Below are positions 49,403-58,530 of a DNA stretch of 64,000 nucleotides, in pieces; positions within the stretch are counted from its first letter, which is position 1; each line of letters begins with the position of its first letter. The notes under the pieces are model-generated. The model saw only the letters and a list, made by a program, of their open reading frames with translations. It ran no database searches and was not told the origin of the DNA. Source of the DNA: Mucilaginibacter pedocola (lineage in GTDB: Bacteria; Bacteroidota; Bacteroidia; Sphingobacteriales; Sphingobacteriaceae); NCBI RefSeq assembly GCF_002013915.1, contig NZ_MBTF01000023.1, forward strand, positions 531,444-595,443, in the 5' to 3' direction. Both the position numbers and the translations under genes were made by a program.

Positions 49403-49704
49403 GTTTTTGTCTTTTTTCGATAGTAAATTATTGTCCACCCTAATATGCCAATCTCTGAAAATACCGCAGGCCAAAAGATTTTACCAGCCATCTGCTCAAA
49501 TTTGAATAACCAAAATCGAGACCAAAGCACAGTGTATATCAATGAGCTAAACTGCGAAAGCAATAAGAGGATACTTGTTTGCCCTAAATCGAACTTAGCA
49601 TATTTTAAGCAATATACACCCTGCACAAGTCGGGATAAGAAATAGGCTGGGAAGCCTAATCGAATCAATAACCATGTGAGTTCTACGAATTCCCGGTTGC
49701 TCAA
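49399..49704 (-). CDS. Small membrane protein before aroK
   Basis: The 101-residue protein has about three hydrophobic segments (residues about 10-30, 43-60, 77-93) and a basic C-terminus (YYRKKTKT). It overlaps the aroK start by four bases (ATGA) and starts five bases after the DoxX-type gene. No family is recognised. Confidence 0.55.
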   Translation of the reverse strand: MSNREFVELTWLLIRLGFPAYFLSRLVQGVYCLKYAKFDLGQTSILLLLSQFSSLIYTVLWSRFWLFKFEQMAGKIFWPAVFSEIGILGWTIIYYRKKTKT

Positions 49705-49709
49705 TTTAT

Positions 49710-50861
49710 TTATTGCTTGCTAAAATATTCCTTTACCAGGTCCTCGTACTTGGGTAAACTATGGTAGTGCCATTTGTTTATTACAGTACCGTTCTTTAAT
49801 AAAATTACGCCCGGGTTGGCGCGCACCATGCTCTTCAGCGGAACGCCATCGGCATAAAACAATTCAGCTACCAAATTATTCTTTTTGGCAAATGCCTCTG
49901 CGCTTTGCGGCGGGTTCGATGTAAGTAAGATAACCTGTGTATTGTAATTCTGTATCAGGTTTGCTGCCAAAGCGTTTATCCTGCCAATGGCCTCTACGTT
50001 CGTTTCTTCCAGGTTGTAGGCAACAATTGCTAAACTATAGAACGGGCGCGAGAGCAATTCTTTATTATAGTTGTTCCCTTGCGAATCCTGTATGTTCAGG
50101 TCTCGAATTTTGGGCTCGTAGCCTTTTTTTATTAAAACGCTTTCGGGTGTGCCGGTTATCTCCCAATTAGTATCTTTCCAGATGGCGGTTTTAATGTATT
50201 CCTTATCGCTCATCACCTTGGTATCGCCTGTTTTTTTGTTTTTGAGGTGATAGGTAGTTTCGTACACATCTGCCGGTGCGTTGGGCGGTGTTTGCATCTC
50301 GCCCCAAATGTTCGCGCCGATCTTATAAGGCAGAAAATCGACTATGGGCGAAAAGTTGTATGTATACAAACCAAAGCCAAGCGAAGCAACCGATGCCGCG
50401 ATCAGTAACCTGTCGCCAGTTTTTGCACCAACTAATGGCTTAATGCTTTTGCGGTTTACGAACAATACCAGCACTAAAACCAGTAACACCATATCCTTAC
50501 CGAACGATTGCCATGGCGTAAGCGGAATAGCATCACCAAAGCAACCGCAAGTTTGTACTACTTTAAAAAATGCCGAGTAAAAGGTAAGAAAACCGAAAAA
50601 GATGATAAGCAGCAACAGCCCCCAAACAACTTTTATAGCCCGGGCACCTACAAGCAGAGCAAAACCCAGCAGCATTTCTAATGCGCAAAGTATAACCGCC
50701 GAACTTAGTGCCAACCCATTCAGGAAGGTAAGATGGAAAACCTCGAAGTATTCTTCCAGCTTGTAAGAAAAGCCGAGCGGGTCATTAGCTTTTATCAGCC
50801 CCGAGAAAATGAACAGCAGCCCTACGGCAATGCGGCAAAACCAAACTAAGCCATTCTTCAT
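49710..50861 (-). CDS. DoxX-type membrane protein with C-terminal thioredoxin-like domain (BT_3928 type)
   Basis: The 383-residue protein has four N-terminal membrane segments (residues about 5-25, 48-70, 75-98, 120-137) of the DoxX/MauE type, with a CGCFGDAIP motif near residue 112 like the quinone or thiol site of MauE-type proteins. A further segment at about 150-168 precedes a periplasmic thioredoxin-fold-like region (residues 240-380). It has no CxxC. It overlaps the DUF1599 gene start by four bases (ATGA), so they are co-transcribed. It probably takes part in electron transfer to periplasmic thiols; this is inference. Confidence 0.82.
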   Translation of the reverse strand: MKNGLVWFCRIAVGLLFIFSGLIKANDPLGFSYKLEEYFEVFHLTFLNGLALSSAVILCALEMLLGFALLVGARAIKVVWGLLLLIIFFGFLTFYSAFFKVVQTCGCFGDAIPLTPWQSFGKDMVLLVLVLVLFVNRKSIKPLVGAKTGDRLLIAASVASLGFGLYTYNFSPIVDFLPYKIGANIWGEMQTPPNAPADVYETTYHLKNKKTGDTKVMSDKEYIKTAIWKDTNWEITGTPESVLIKKGYEPKIRDLNIQDSQGNNYNKELLSRPFYSLAIVAYNLEETNVEAIGRINALAANLIQNYNTQVILLTSNPPQSAEAFAKKNNLVAELFYADGVPLKSMVRANPGVILLKNGTVINKWHYHSLPKYEDLVKEYFSKQ

Positions 50862-51397
50862 GCTACGCCTAATTTGATGAGTGCGAAAACGGCGTAGTTC
50901 AGCATATCCTGGTAGTTAGCTTTTACACCTTCCGATGCTACGGTGCGGCCGTCGTTATCCTCTATTTGCTTTACACGGAATATCTTCATCAGTATCAGGT
51001 CGGTTAAGCTGCTGATGCGCATATCGCGCCAAGCCTCGCCATAATCGTGGTTTTTGGCGAACATCAGGTCGCGGGTTTCGGTAACCTTGCTGTCGAACTG
51101 CATTTCTACCAGCGAAGGGTCCAGCTCCAGCGGTGTTTCGTCGGTGCTATCCAATTGCATCATGGCAATAATACAATAGTTTACTATCCCGATGTATTCG
51201 CCCGTAATATCGTCGCCAACTTTTGATACCTGCTTTTCTTCGAGCGTGCGGATGCGCTGCGCTTTGATGAATATCTGGTCGGTGATTGATCTGGGCCGGA
51301 GTATACGCCATGCGGTGCCATAATCGCGCGTCTTTTTCATGAAAAGGCTTTTGCAATGGTTAATAACGGCGTCGTATTCTGTTGCGGTATTCTTCAA
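50858..51397 (-). CDS. DUF1599 domain protein
   Basis: The 180-residue protein has two DUF1599 repeats: LFMKKTRDYGTAWRILRP (N-terminal) and LMFAKNHDYGEAWRDMRI (C-terminal), with similar flanking helices. The family is related to MazG-like nucleotide pyrophosphohydrolases, but activity is unproven. I favour a TTG start at 51397 (KNTATEYDAV); the frame remains open upstream but would then be encoded by a nonamer repeat array. First gene of the DoxX/aroK operon. Confidence 0.8.
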   Translation of the reverse strand: MKNTATEYDAVINHCKSLFMKKTRDYGTAWRILRPRSITDQIFIKAQRIRTLEEKQVSKVGDDITGEYIGIVNYCIIAMMQLDSTDETPLELDPSLVEMQFDSKVTETRDLMFAKNHDYGEAWRDMRISSLTDLILMKIFRVKQIEDNDGRTVASEGVKANYQDMLNYAVFALIKLGVA

Positions 51398-51415
51398 GGT
51401 TGGATGTTTTGGGTT

Positions 51416-51485
51416 GTTATAAAGGTTGTAGATGTTATAAAAGTTAATGACTTTTAACCTTTCTAACCTCTGCAACGTTTTTAAC
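51416..51485. repeat. Nonamer word array with inverted arms
   Basis: Left arm: GTTATAAAG, GTTGTAGAT, GTTATAAAA, GTTAATGAC. Right arm from 51451: CTTTTAAC, CTTTCTAAC, CTCTGCAAC, GTTTTTAAC. The arms pair over 31 bases with about 25 matches. It fills the divergent gap between the DUF1599 and folP genes and must contain or abut their promoters. Confidence 0.78.
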
Positions 51486-51488
51486 TAA

Positions 51489-52355
51489 ATGAAGGCTAAA
51501 GATACATTTTTTCAGAAAAAAGTAACGCTGAATGCCGGCGGCAAATTGCTCGATCTGTCCTCGCCCAAAGTGATGGGCATTATCAATATCACCCCCGATT
51601 CGTTTTTTGCCGATAGCCGCAAAACCGATAACGCATCTGTAATAGCGCAGGCAGAGAAAATGCTGACCGAAGGTGCAGCCTTCCTCGACTTGGGTGCCTA
51701 TTCATCCCGCCCCGGCGCAACAGATATATCACCGGCAGAAGAAACCGATAGGCTTTTACCCGCTGTAGAAGCCATCGTTAAAAACTTTCCCGAAGCTATT
51801 ATCTCGATAGATACCTTTCGCGCAAGCGTTGCCGAAGCTGCTATAAAAGCAGGGGCACATATTATTAACGATATTTCGGGAGGGCAATTGGATGATGATA
51901 TGTTTGCCACCGTTGCCCGCCTGCAGGTGCCTTATATTTTAATGCATATGAAAGGCACGCCCCAAACCATGGTGCAGCAGGCACAATACAATGATGTTTT
52001 TGCCGAAGTGTTCGACTATTTTGTAAAGAAGATATATGCCCTGAAGCAGTTAGGCGTACACGATATCATCCTCGATCTCGGCTTTGGTTTCGCTAAAACA
52101 GCCGAACAGGGCTACGAGTTAATGAGCCGAATGCAGGAGTTTGATGTGTTGCAATTACCCGTACTCACAGGTATATCGCGTAAGCGGATGATATACGGCC
52201 TAACCGGTGGCACTGCTCAGGATGCTTTGAACGGAACAACCGCGTTGAATACTATCGCCCTTACAAAAGGCACAGATATTCTGCGCGTGCATGATGTGAA
52301 GGAAGCGGTAGAGGCCGTAAAAATTTGGCAGGCTTGTAACCCGCTTACCACTTAG
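51489..52355 (+). CDS. folP: Dihydropteroate synthase
   Basis: FolP joins p-aminobenzoate and dihydropterin diphosphate in folate synthesis and is the sulfonamide target. The 288-residue protein has VMGIINITPDSFFADS (loop 1), LDLGAYSSRPGA, ISIDTFRASVAEAA, ILDLGFGFAKT and TGISRKRMIYG. It is convergent with the next gene, overlapping by 11 bases. No folK is near. Confidence 0.94.
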   Translation: MKAKDTFFQKKVTLNAGGKLLDLSSPKVMGIINITPDSFFADSRKTDNASVIAQAEKMLTEGAAFLDLGAYSSRPGATDISPAEETDRLLPAVEAIVKNFPEAIISIDTFRASVAEAAIKAGAHIINDISGGQLDDDMFATVARLQVPYILMHMKGTPQTMVQQAQYNDVFAEVFDYFVKKIYALKQLGVHDIILDLGFGFAKTAEQGYELMSRMQEFDVLQLPVLTGISRKRMIYGLTGGTAQDALNGTTALNTIALTKGTDILRVHDVKEAVEAVKIWQACNPLTT

Positions 52356-52743
52356 AATTTACCTTGCGGTATTCGTATGACGGACCGTCGGCTATGGATG
52401 TGCCTATAGTTATCGAGTTTGGCGTTTGTGCCCACGCCTCGGTACTTTCGGGGTTAGTAAATTTAATAGTGCCGAATTTGAGCGTATCACGAGTTTCATT
52501 TATGTGGATGCTGAACCTGCCACTCGCGGTAACTTTATTATCTATGTATCTCACATAAGTACTGTCGCGCTTAAACTCATAAAAGTCGCCGCTATTGGTG
52601 ACACGTTGCGCGGGTGCCCAGCCGCCATATCGGAAAGCCAGTTCCCATTTGGCGAATAACCCGGAATTGTTGTTAGGGGTTTCGTCTTTTTTGCAGGATG
52701 CTAATGCGATAATTAAGGTAGCCAGTAATAAAGCCTTCTTCAT
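52345..52743 (-). CDS. Putative lipoprotein
   Basis: The 132-residue protein has a lipoprotein signal ending ALASC (Cys17) followed by KKDETP, the form common for Bacteroidota surface lipoproteins. The mature part (WELAFRYGGWAPAQ, then YEFKRDSTYVRY) resembles small lipocalin-like lipoproteins. Its 3' end overlaps folP on the other strand by 11 bases. Function unknown. Confidence 0.68.
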   Translation of the reverse strand: MKKALLLATLIIALASCKKDETPNNNSGLFAKWELAFRYGGWAPAQRVTNSGDFYEFKRDSTYVRYIDNKVTASGRFSIHINETRDTLKFGTIKFTNPESTEAWAQTPNSITIGTSIADGPSYEYRKVNSKW

Positions 52744-52804
52744 AATACTTTAGGTTTTTATAAGCTTTACGGGCATCATTAGCCGAATGCGACAACAGTT
52801 GGGA

Positions 52805-54340
52805 TTAATTTTTTATAGGCGCAGCAACACTGTTAAGCATCTTCAGTATCGAATCTACATACTCGCGGTTATTGGCCAGGCGGGGGACCTTGTGCTGGCC
52901 ACCAATTTTGCCTTTCAGTTTCATCCAATTGAAGAACGTGCCTTCGGCAACTCTATGTACCAAAGGGCGGCGCAGGGCCATATCCTTAAAGCGCTTGGCG
53001 TCGTAATCGGAGTTCACGCGGCGCAGGGTGGCATCCAGCAGATCAATAAAGCGTTGAAATTCGGCGGGAGCCTTTTCAAACTCTATCAGCCATTCGTGCG
53101 CGCCGCATTGGTCGCCGCTGAAGTAAACAGGGGCGGCTGTATAATCGCGAATGATAGCACCTGTTTGTGCGCAGGCCTCGGCAAGGGCACGTTCGGCATT
53201 ATCTATAATTACTTCCTCGCCAAAGGCATTAATGAAATGTTTGGTTCGGCCGGTTATCGCTATGCGGTAGGGGGATAGCGAGGTGAATTTAATGGTGTCG
53301 CCTATCATGTAGCGCCAAAGCCCCGCATTGGTGCTGATGATGAGGGCATAGTTTTTATCAAGTTCCACCTCATCAAGTGTGAGCGTTTTCGGGTTCTCGT
53401 GATGCAGTTGCTCCAGCGGTAAAAATTCGTAGAAGATACCATAGTCCAGCATCAGCAACATATCGCCGGGTTCTTCCAAATCCTGTATGCCGAAGAAACC
53501 TTCGGATGCATTGTAGGTTTCCAGGTAATACATCTCCTCGTTAGGTATCAGTTTTTTGAACTGCTCGCGGTAGGGGGTAAAGTTTACGGCTCCGTGGAAG
53601 TACAGCTCCAGGTTGGGCCAAACTTCCAGCAGGTTCTTTTTGCCTGTTATTTCCAGTATGCGTTTAAATAGCAGAATATTCCAGGTGGGTACGCCGCTGA
53701 TGCTGGTTACATTAACATCCTTGGTGGCGTAGGCCATCTTCTCAATTTTTTCCTCGAAGTTTTCCAGCAGGGCAATATCCAAATGCGGGGTGCGGTAAAA
53801 CTCGGCCCAAAGGGGGAGGTTCTTCATAATAACGGCCGAGAGGTCGCCAAAAGAAGTATCGGCATTTAGCTGCCCTATTTGGTGGCTGCCGCCAAGGGTT
53901 AAACTTTTGCCGGTAAATATGCGTGCGTTGGGGCGATTGTTAAAGTAGATGGTGAGCATATCCTTGCCGCCCTTAAAGTGGCATTCTTCCAGCGATTCTT
54001 CGCTCACGGGGATAAACTTACTGCGGTCGCTGGTGGTGCCCGATGATTTGGCGAACCAGCGTATCTCTGATGGCCAAAGCACATTCTGCTCGCCCTTCAG
54101 CATCCGCTCTATATAAGGTTTTAGCGTATCGTAGTTTTGGATGGGCACCCGCTCCTTAAAATCGCTAAGGCTCTCGATGCTTTTGTAATGATGTTTTTTG
54201 CCCCATTCGGTGTTCTCGGCACCGGCTACCAATTGCTCAAACCACTCCTCCTGTACTTCATTAGGGTATTTCATAAAAAGCTCGATCTGGTGGATCCGCT
54301 TTTTCATGAACCAGGTAAATACAGAATTAATAAGCGCCAT
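52805..54340 (-). CDS. GH3-family acyl-acid-amido synthetase-like protein
   Basis: The 511-residue protein belongs to the GH3 family of ATP-dependent adenylating enzymes, with the AMP-binding core SSGTTSDRSKF (near residue 105), YLETYNASEGFFGIQDL and ISTNAGLWRYMIGDTI. In plants GH3 joins amino acids to plant hormones; in Bacteroidota the substrate is unknown. It is a single gene, followed by no operon partner in close distance. Confidence 0.88.
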   Translation of the reverse strand: MALINSVFTWFMKKRIHQIELFMKYPNEVQEEWFEQLVAGAENTEWGKKHHYKSIESLSDFKERVPIQNYDTLKPYIERMLKGEQNVLWPSEIRWFAKSSGTTSDRSKFIPVSEESLEECHFKGGKDMLTIYFNNRPNARIFTGKSLTLGGSHQIGQLNADTSFGDLSAVIMKNLPLWAEFYRTPHLDIALLENFEEKIEKMAYATKDVNVTSISGVPTWNILLFKRILEITGKKNLLEVWPNLELYFHGAVNFTPYREQFKKLIPNEEMYYLETYNASEGFFGIQDLEEPGDMLLMLDYGIFYEFLPLEQLHHENPKTLTLDEVELDKNYALIISTNAGLWRYMIGDTIKFTSLSPYRIAITGRTKHFINAFGEEVIIDNAERALAEACAQTGAIIRDYTAAPVYFSGDQCGAHEWLIEFEKAPAEFQRFIDLLDATLRRVNSDYDAKRFKDMALRRPLVHRVAEGTFFNWMKLKGKIGGQHKVPRLANNREYVDSILKMLNSVAAPIKN

Positions 54341-54348
54341 AAGGGGGA

Positions 54349-54447
54349 GTTGATGGTTTATAGTTCAGGGTTCATAGCCGGAAATTTATGGTAAAATGCG
54401 CCGCCCTTTTGGCAGCTACCATAAACTATCAACCATGAACCATCAAC
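54349..54447. repeat. Heptad word array with inverted arms, GTTGATG type
   Basis: Left arm from 54349: GTTGATG, GTTTATA, GTTCAGG, GTTCATA. Right arm from 54420: CATAAAC, TATCAAC, CATGAAC, CATCAAC. The outer 12 bases are perfect inverted repeats. It lies eight bases upstream of the GH3 ATG and 13 bases after the lptB stop. Confidence 0.8.
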
Positions 54448-54460
54448 TCAAAGATATAAC

Positions 54461-55201
54461 TTACTGCGCAAAGGTTTTTCTTTTCAGAACAAAATTTGCG
54501 CCGAGGTATACTTTACGCACCATCTCGTTGGCGGCCAATACTTCGGGCACGCCCGATTCCAGCAGTTTACCTTCGAATAGCAGGTAGGCGCGGTCGGTTA
54601 TCGAGAGCGTTTCCTGCACGTTGTGGTCGGTTATCAGGATGCCTATATTGCGGTGGCGTAGTTTGGCCACCATGGATTGTATTTCCTCTACCGCAATAGG
54701 GTCTACACCGGCAAAGGGTTCGTCCAGTAAAATAAAGTTGGGTTCGGCGGCCAGCGCGCGGGCAATTTCGGTACGGCGGCGCTCGCCACCGCTCAGCAAG
54801 TCGCCACGGTTTTTGCGCACTTTGTGCAGGCTAAACTCATCTATCAATTCTTCCAGTTTATCGCGCTGTTTTTCTTTGCTCATTTTGCCCATCTCCAGCA
54901 CGGCCTTAATATTATCCTCTACCGATAGTTTACGGAAAACCGAAGCCTCCTGCGCCAGGTAGCCAATACCCTTTTGCGCGCGGCGGTACATCGGGTCTCC
55001 GGTTATATCTTCGTCATCCAAAAATATCCGGCCTTCGTTGGGTTTTATTAGCCCCACGATCATGTAAAAGGATGTGGTTTTACCGGCACCATTAGGACCA
55101 AGCAAACCAACAATCTCGCCTTGCGCTACATTAAAGGTGACATCGCTAACAACGCTGCGTTGTTTATATTTTTTTACTAAGTTTTCTGCCCGAAGGATCA
55201 T
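54461..55201 (-). CDS. lptB: LPS export ABC transporter ATP-binding protein LptB
   Basis: LptB is the cytoplasmic ATPase of the LptB2FG complex that extracts LPS from the inner membrane. The 246-residue protein has Walker A GPNGAGKT, signature LLSGGERRRTEIARALA, Walker B FILLDEPFAGVDP and the H-loop ITDHNVQETL. The SGGERRRTEIARAL and the DEDITGDPMYRRAQKGIGYLAQE segments (in parts) are typical of LptB. No lptA/C gene is adjacent. Confidence 0.92.
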   Translation of the reverse strand: MILRAENLVKKYKQRSVVSDVTFNVAQGEIVGLLGPNGAGKTTSFYMIVGLIKPNEGRIFLDDEDITGDPMYRRAQKGIGYLAQEASVFRKLSVEDNIKAVLEMGKMSKEKQRDKLEELIDEFSLHKVRKNRGDLLSGGERRRTEIARALAAEPNFILLDEPFAGVDPIAVEEIQSMVAKLRHRNIGILITDHNVQETLSITDRAYLLFEGKLLESGVPEVLAANEMVRKVYLGANFVLKRKTFAQ

Positions 55202-55205
55202 ATTT

Positions 55206-55255
55206 TGTTTGAACCATGATTCGCCTGATTCATGGATTTTCTTGATTGCCTGTAA
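55206..55255. repeat. TGAACCATGATTCGCCTGATTC repeat, copy 3
   Basis: TTTGAACCATGATTCGCCTG with TTTTCTTGATTGCCTG resembles 33217-33303 and the reverse complement of 671-707. It lies just upstream of lptB. Confidence 0.55.
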
Positions 55256-55321
55256 TTGCTTTCCTTAACGTCGGATATCGATTTATAGTCTGCAAAGGTT
55301 CTAATCTCTAACCTCCCGCCT

Positions 55322-57025
55322 CTAATCACTAAAACGAATACCTTTTATATTCAACTGTATGGTCCGTTGCTCGCGCCAAACATTTTCTTCAATCGCGTAG
55401 CAAATATCAAAAGGTACATTAGGCACCAGTTTGGGCAGGTATTCTCCTAAGCCAAAGCCAATGCAGCTAAATGCCGCTGAACCGGGTTGAATCACATTCA
55501 TTTTAACGTGATTGCCGCCAACCAGCCCCGCATAGCCGCTAACATACACATTTTTACTCAGGAACACCGGTGCCATATTCTCAGGGCCGAACGGCGCGAA
55601 CTGGTTCAGTATCCTGAAAAATTTTGGTTCGATATCCGTTAATTGTATCTCTGCATCTATCAATATCTGCTGCACCAGTTGTTCATCGGTAATGGTGCTG
55701 CCTACCACTTCTTCAAAGCGGTCGGCAAAGGCTTGTATCTGTTCGGGCTGCATGGTAAGGCCTGCCGCGTATTTATGCCCGCCAAATTGCAGCAGTAAGT
55801 CACTGCATCCGCAAAGGGCTTCGTACAAGTCGTACCCCAAAACAGAACGTGCCGATCCGGCCACATGCCCGTTGCTTCGGGTGAGCACCACAGTAGGACG
55901 GTAATATTTTTCGGTAAGGCGCGATGCCACAATACCTATTACCCCTTTATGCCAATGCTCGTTGAAAACCACGGTAGTTTTTTTACCGATCAGAATGGCA
56001 TCATTATCTATCAGGCTCAGGGCTTCGTCGGTTATTTGCTGATCGTGACCTTTGCGTTCCTGGTTGCGTTCGTTTATCAGCAGGCCTTGTTCTTTGGCAT
56101 CCCCTTCGTGGCATGATATCAGCAGGCGTACAGCATCTTTGGCATCGTCTATCCTGCCGGCAGCATTAATACGCGGGCCTAAGGAAAATACCACGTCGCT
56201 TATGGTGTAGGGAGCTTTGCGCCCCGAAATCTCCATTAACGTTTTTACGCCGATGCAGGGGTTCTCGTTTATTTTTTGCAGCCCGAGGTTTGCCAGCACG
56301 CGGTTTTCGCCGGTGATGTGCACAATATCGCAGGCAATACTGATGGCCGCCAGGTCGAAATAAGCGCTTACTTCTTCAAATGGGATATCATGTGTTTCGG
56401 CGTAGGCCTGTGCCAGTTTCAGCCCAATGCCACAGCCCGAAAGTTCTTTGTAAGGATATTGGCAATCGGCACGCTTTGGGTCGAGTATGGCTACTGCTGC
56501 CGGCAGTTCGGCTCCGGGCAAGTGGTGGTCGCAAATGATAAAATCTACTCCCAGCGTATTGGCATAAGCAATTTTATCTACCGACTTAATACCGCAATCC
56601 AGCGCAATAATTAAGGTGAAGCCATTGGCGGCGGCGTAGTCGATACCGGCTGTTGAGATACCATAACCCTCTTTATACCTGTCGGGAATGTAATATTCGA
56701 TGTTGGCGTGGCGTTTTTTGAAGAAACTGTAAGTAAGTGCTACGGCGGTGGTGCCATCCACATCATAATCGCCGTAGATCATCACCTTCTCGTTGGCGGC
56801 AATGGCAGCATCAATACGGGTAATGGCCTTCTCCATATCCTGCATCAGGAACGGATCGTGCAAGTGCAGGGCATTTGGGCGAAAGAAGTACTTGGCCTCG
56901 TCGAAATTGCTGATGCCGCGATGTGCCAGCATATTGGCCAGCACCGTGCTGATGTTAAGCTCTTCGGCAAGTTGTTTTACCACATTAGCATCTGCCGCTT
57001 CTTTTAACACCCACCTTTTCGCCAT
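55322..57025 (-). CDS. recJ: Single-stranded-DNA-specific exonuclease RecJ
   Basis: RecJ is a 5'-3' exonuclease for recombination and repair. The 567-residue protein has the DHH phosphoesterase motifs IYGDYDVDGT (motif I, near 81), ALDCGIK (II), ICDHHLPGAE (III) and AISIACDIV (IV region), plus the DHHA1 domain with GGHKYAAGL in the C-terminal half and an OB fold at the end. Length and order are normal. It is monocistronic. Confidence 0.94.
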   Translation of the reverse strand: MAKRWVLKEAADANVVKQLAEELNISTVLANMLAHRGISNFDEAKYFFRPNALHLHDPFLMQDMEKAITRIDAAIAANEKVMIYGDYDVDGTTAVALTYSFFKKRHANIEYYIPDRYKEGYGISTAGIDYAAANGFTLIIALDCGIKSVDKIAYANTLGVDFIICDHHLPGAELPAAVAILDPKRADCQYPYKELSGCGIGLKLAQAYAETHDIPFEEVSAYFDLAAISIACDIVHITGENRVLANLGLQKINENPCIGVKTLMEISGRKAPYTISDVVFSLGPRINAAGRIDDAKDAVRLLISCHEGDAKEQGLLINERNQERKGHDQQITDEALSLIDNDAILIGKKTTVVFNEHWHKGVIGIVASRLTEKYYRPTVVLTRSNGHVAGSARSVLGYDLYEALCGCSDLLLQFGGHKYAAGLTMQPEQIQAFADRFEEVVGSTITDEQLVQQILIDAEIQLTDIEPKFFRILNQFAPFGPENMAPVFLSKNVYVSGYAGLVGGNHVKMNVIQPGSAAFSCIGFGLGEYLPKLVPNVPFDICYAIEENVWREQRTIQLNIKGIRFSD

Positions 57026-57152
57026 AAATATGTATTGGATTTTTTAGGGTGTAAAGATAAGAAAAAGTGAGGGATGAGAATAAGGTGTGGGAAAAGCACA
57101 TGTAATTCGGTTTAGTAAATTTACAGGCTTTTCGGTACCATTTGCAACAATA

Positions 57153-57719
57153 ATGCGTTTGAGAGGCATGCACCTGGATCTTAAAATAACATGGCTTTCT
57201 CTGTTTGCTGCCTTATTTATCAATCAGCCCTTGCTTGCTCAAACAAGGTATTTTTTTTCCGAAGATCACTCATGCACGATGGGGGATCTGGCACCAAATT
57301 TCGACGGAGCCCCTGTTATAGACACATTAATTAAATGGAAAGCAGACACCGTAATATTGAAACATCAATTAACACATGGGCAGTTTCGCCATTTAATGTT
57401 ATTCAGCGTTGCCGGAAAATGGCAGGTAAGGCAGCAGGACGGAAGTGCAGAGCTTTGGGACGCGGGGGCAGAAACAGAGCGTGGTGTACGCAAATTTCTA
57501 CAGGATAGCATAAGCAGGAAGCATATAGATGTACTAGATTTAAAACGCCGGTACGGCGCAACCTTTACAAACTATTTGCTTATTGTGAACAACAAGGTGA
57601 TCCAAAGCCTGATAACCAATACCGAGTTGAGCGAAATACCCGATGAAGATATGAAGCGCAAAGCCGGGTTGTTTGCCGTTTTCAAAATAGTTTATAAAAA
57701 TACTGTTGAACAAGAATAG
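57153..57719 (+). CDS. Secreted hypothetical protein
   Basis: The 189-residue protein has an N-terminal hydrophobic segment (LKITWLSLFAALFINQPLLAQ), a likely signal peptide. The start is uncertain: ATG at 57153 or 57168; both put the signal at the N-terminus. The mature domain has no family I recognise; DTLIKWKADTVILKHQLTHGQ and the C-terminal FAVFKIVYKN look like a beta-rich fold. Single gene, divergent from recJ. Confidence 0.55.
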   Translation: MRLRGMHLDLKITWLSLFAALFINQPLLAQTRYFFSEDHSCTMGDLAPNFDGAPVIDTLIKWKADTVILKHQLTHGQFRHLMLFSVAGKWQVRQQDGSAELWDAGAETERGVRKFLQDSISRKHIDVLDLKRRYGATFTNYLLIVNNKVIQSLITNTELSEIPDEDMKRKAGLFAVFKIVYKNTVEQE

Positions 57720-57745
57720 TTAAATTGCCTTAACTTACTCACCAG

Positions 57746-58048
57746 ATGCTTTATTACACCCAACTCATTTTCATCAAACCCGGATGCGAGGAAGAGTTCC
57801 ACGCATTTGAGGATAAAGTATTGCCGCTTCTCAAAGAGCATAATGGCGTATTAATGTACCGCATTCGCCCCGAGGCAGCCTCCTTTGTGGAAAGTAGTGA
57901 GCCATTGCCATACGAGGTCCACCTGGTAAGCTTTGGCAGCAAAGATGATTTTAATGGATACGCAGCAGACCCAGGGCGATTGGCGTTTATAGAAATGAAG
58001 GATAGATCAGTGGACAAGATAGTACTGATAGAGGGCATGGCGCTATAA
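57746..58048 (+). CDS. Dimeric alpha/beta-barrel (DUF1330/ABM-like) protein
   Basis: The 100-residue protein has a ferredoxin-like alpha/beta fold of the dimeric alpha/beta-barrel type: LYYTQLIFIKPGCEEEFHAFEDKVLPLL (in parts) and YEVHLVSFGSKDDFNGYAADPGRL. It could be a DUF1330 or antibiotic-biosynthesis-monooxygenase-like protein. No substrate can be named. It follows the preceding gene by 26 bases. Confidence 0.7.
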   Translation: MLYYTQLIFIKPGCEEEFHAFEDKVLPLLKEHNGVLMYRIRPEAASFVESSEPLPYEVHLVSFGSKDDFNGYAADPGRLAFIEMKDRSVDKIVLIEGMAL

Positions 58049-58111
58049 GAATGACAACAAATAAAAAAGAGTTAAAAGGAATTATAAATTTGATTTCGGA
58101 AATCACACTTT

Positions 58112-58438
58112 ATGGAATATCCTCCTGCCAAAACTTTTTTTTATGTCCTAAGTAGCATTGGTTTGCTGTTTTCTTTAATCTTATTTTGTATGGGAATAGT
58201 AGGGGTAGACGCGCACTTCGATAATTCAATACATTTAGCAGTGCATTCCCCTCTTCTCAGTTTTCAAGCAGCTTTAATGGAAATTCCAGCTGCGATCATA
58301 CTGTTTCTTCAGAGTATATATATTATGCAGGAGGAGGCTAAGAAAAATTACAAGTCCCCAGAAGAACTTAGAGAGATTCGGGAACAATTAGAAATCAAAG
58401 AGTTTAAAAAACAGCAGAAGCTTAAAATGAAAAAGTGA
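58112..58438 (+). CDS. Small membrane protein
   Basis: The 108-residue protein has two membrane segments (about residues 9-32 and 50-72) and a basic coiled-coil-like C-terminus rich in Lys and Glu. No family is recognised. Confidence 0.55.
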   Translation: MEYPPAKTFFYVLSSIGLLFSLILFCMGIVGVDAHFDNSIHLAVHSPLLSFQAALMEIPAAIILFLQSIYIMQEEAKKNYKSPEELREIREQLEIKEFKKQQKLKMKK

Positions 58439-58463
58439 GGTGAAGGGCTGAAAACAAATGTAA

Positions 58464-58500
58464 CCGCGGTTTCAATTTAAGATTTCTATCGAAACCGCGG
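58464..58500. terminator. Hairpin between convergent genes
   Basis: CCGCGGTTTC (58464-58473) and GAAACCGCGG (58491-58500) form a 10-bp stem with a 17-base loop; no T-run. It could end either convergent transcript. Confidence 0.45.
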
Positions 58501-58530
58501 CAATAAATCAGTGGAAGTTACACGCTATGT

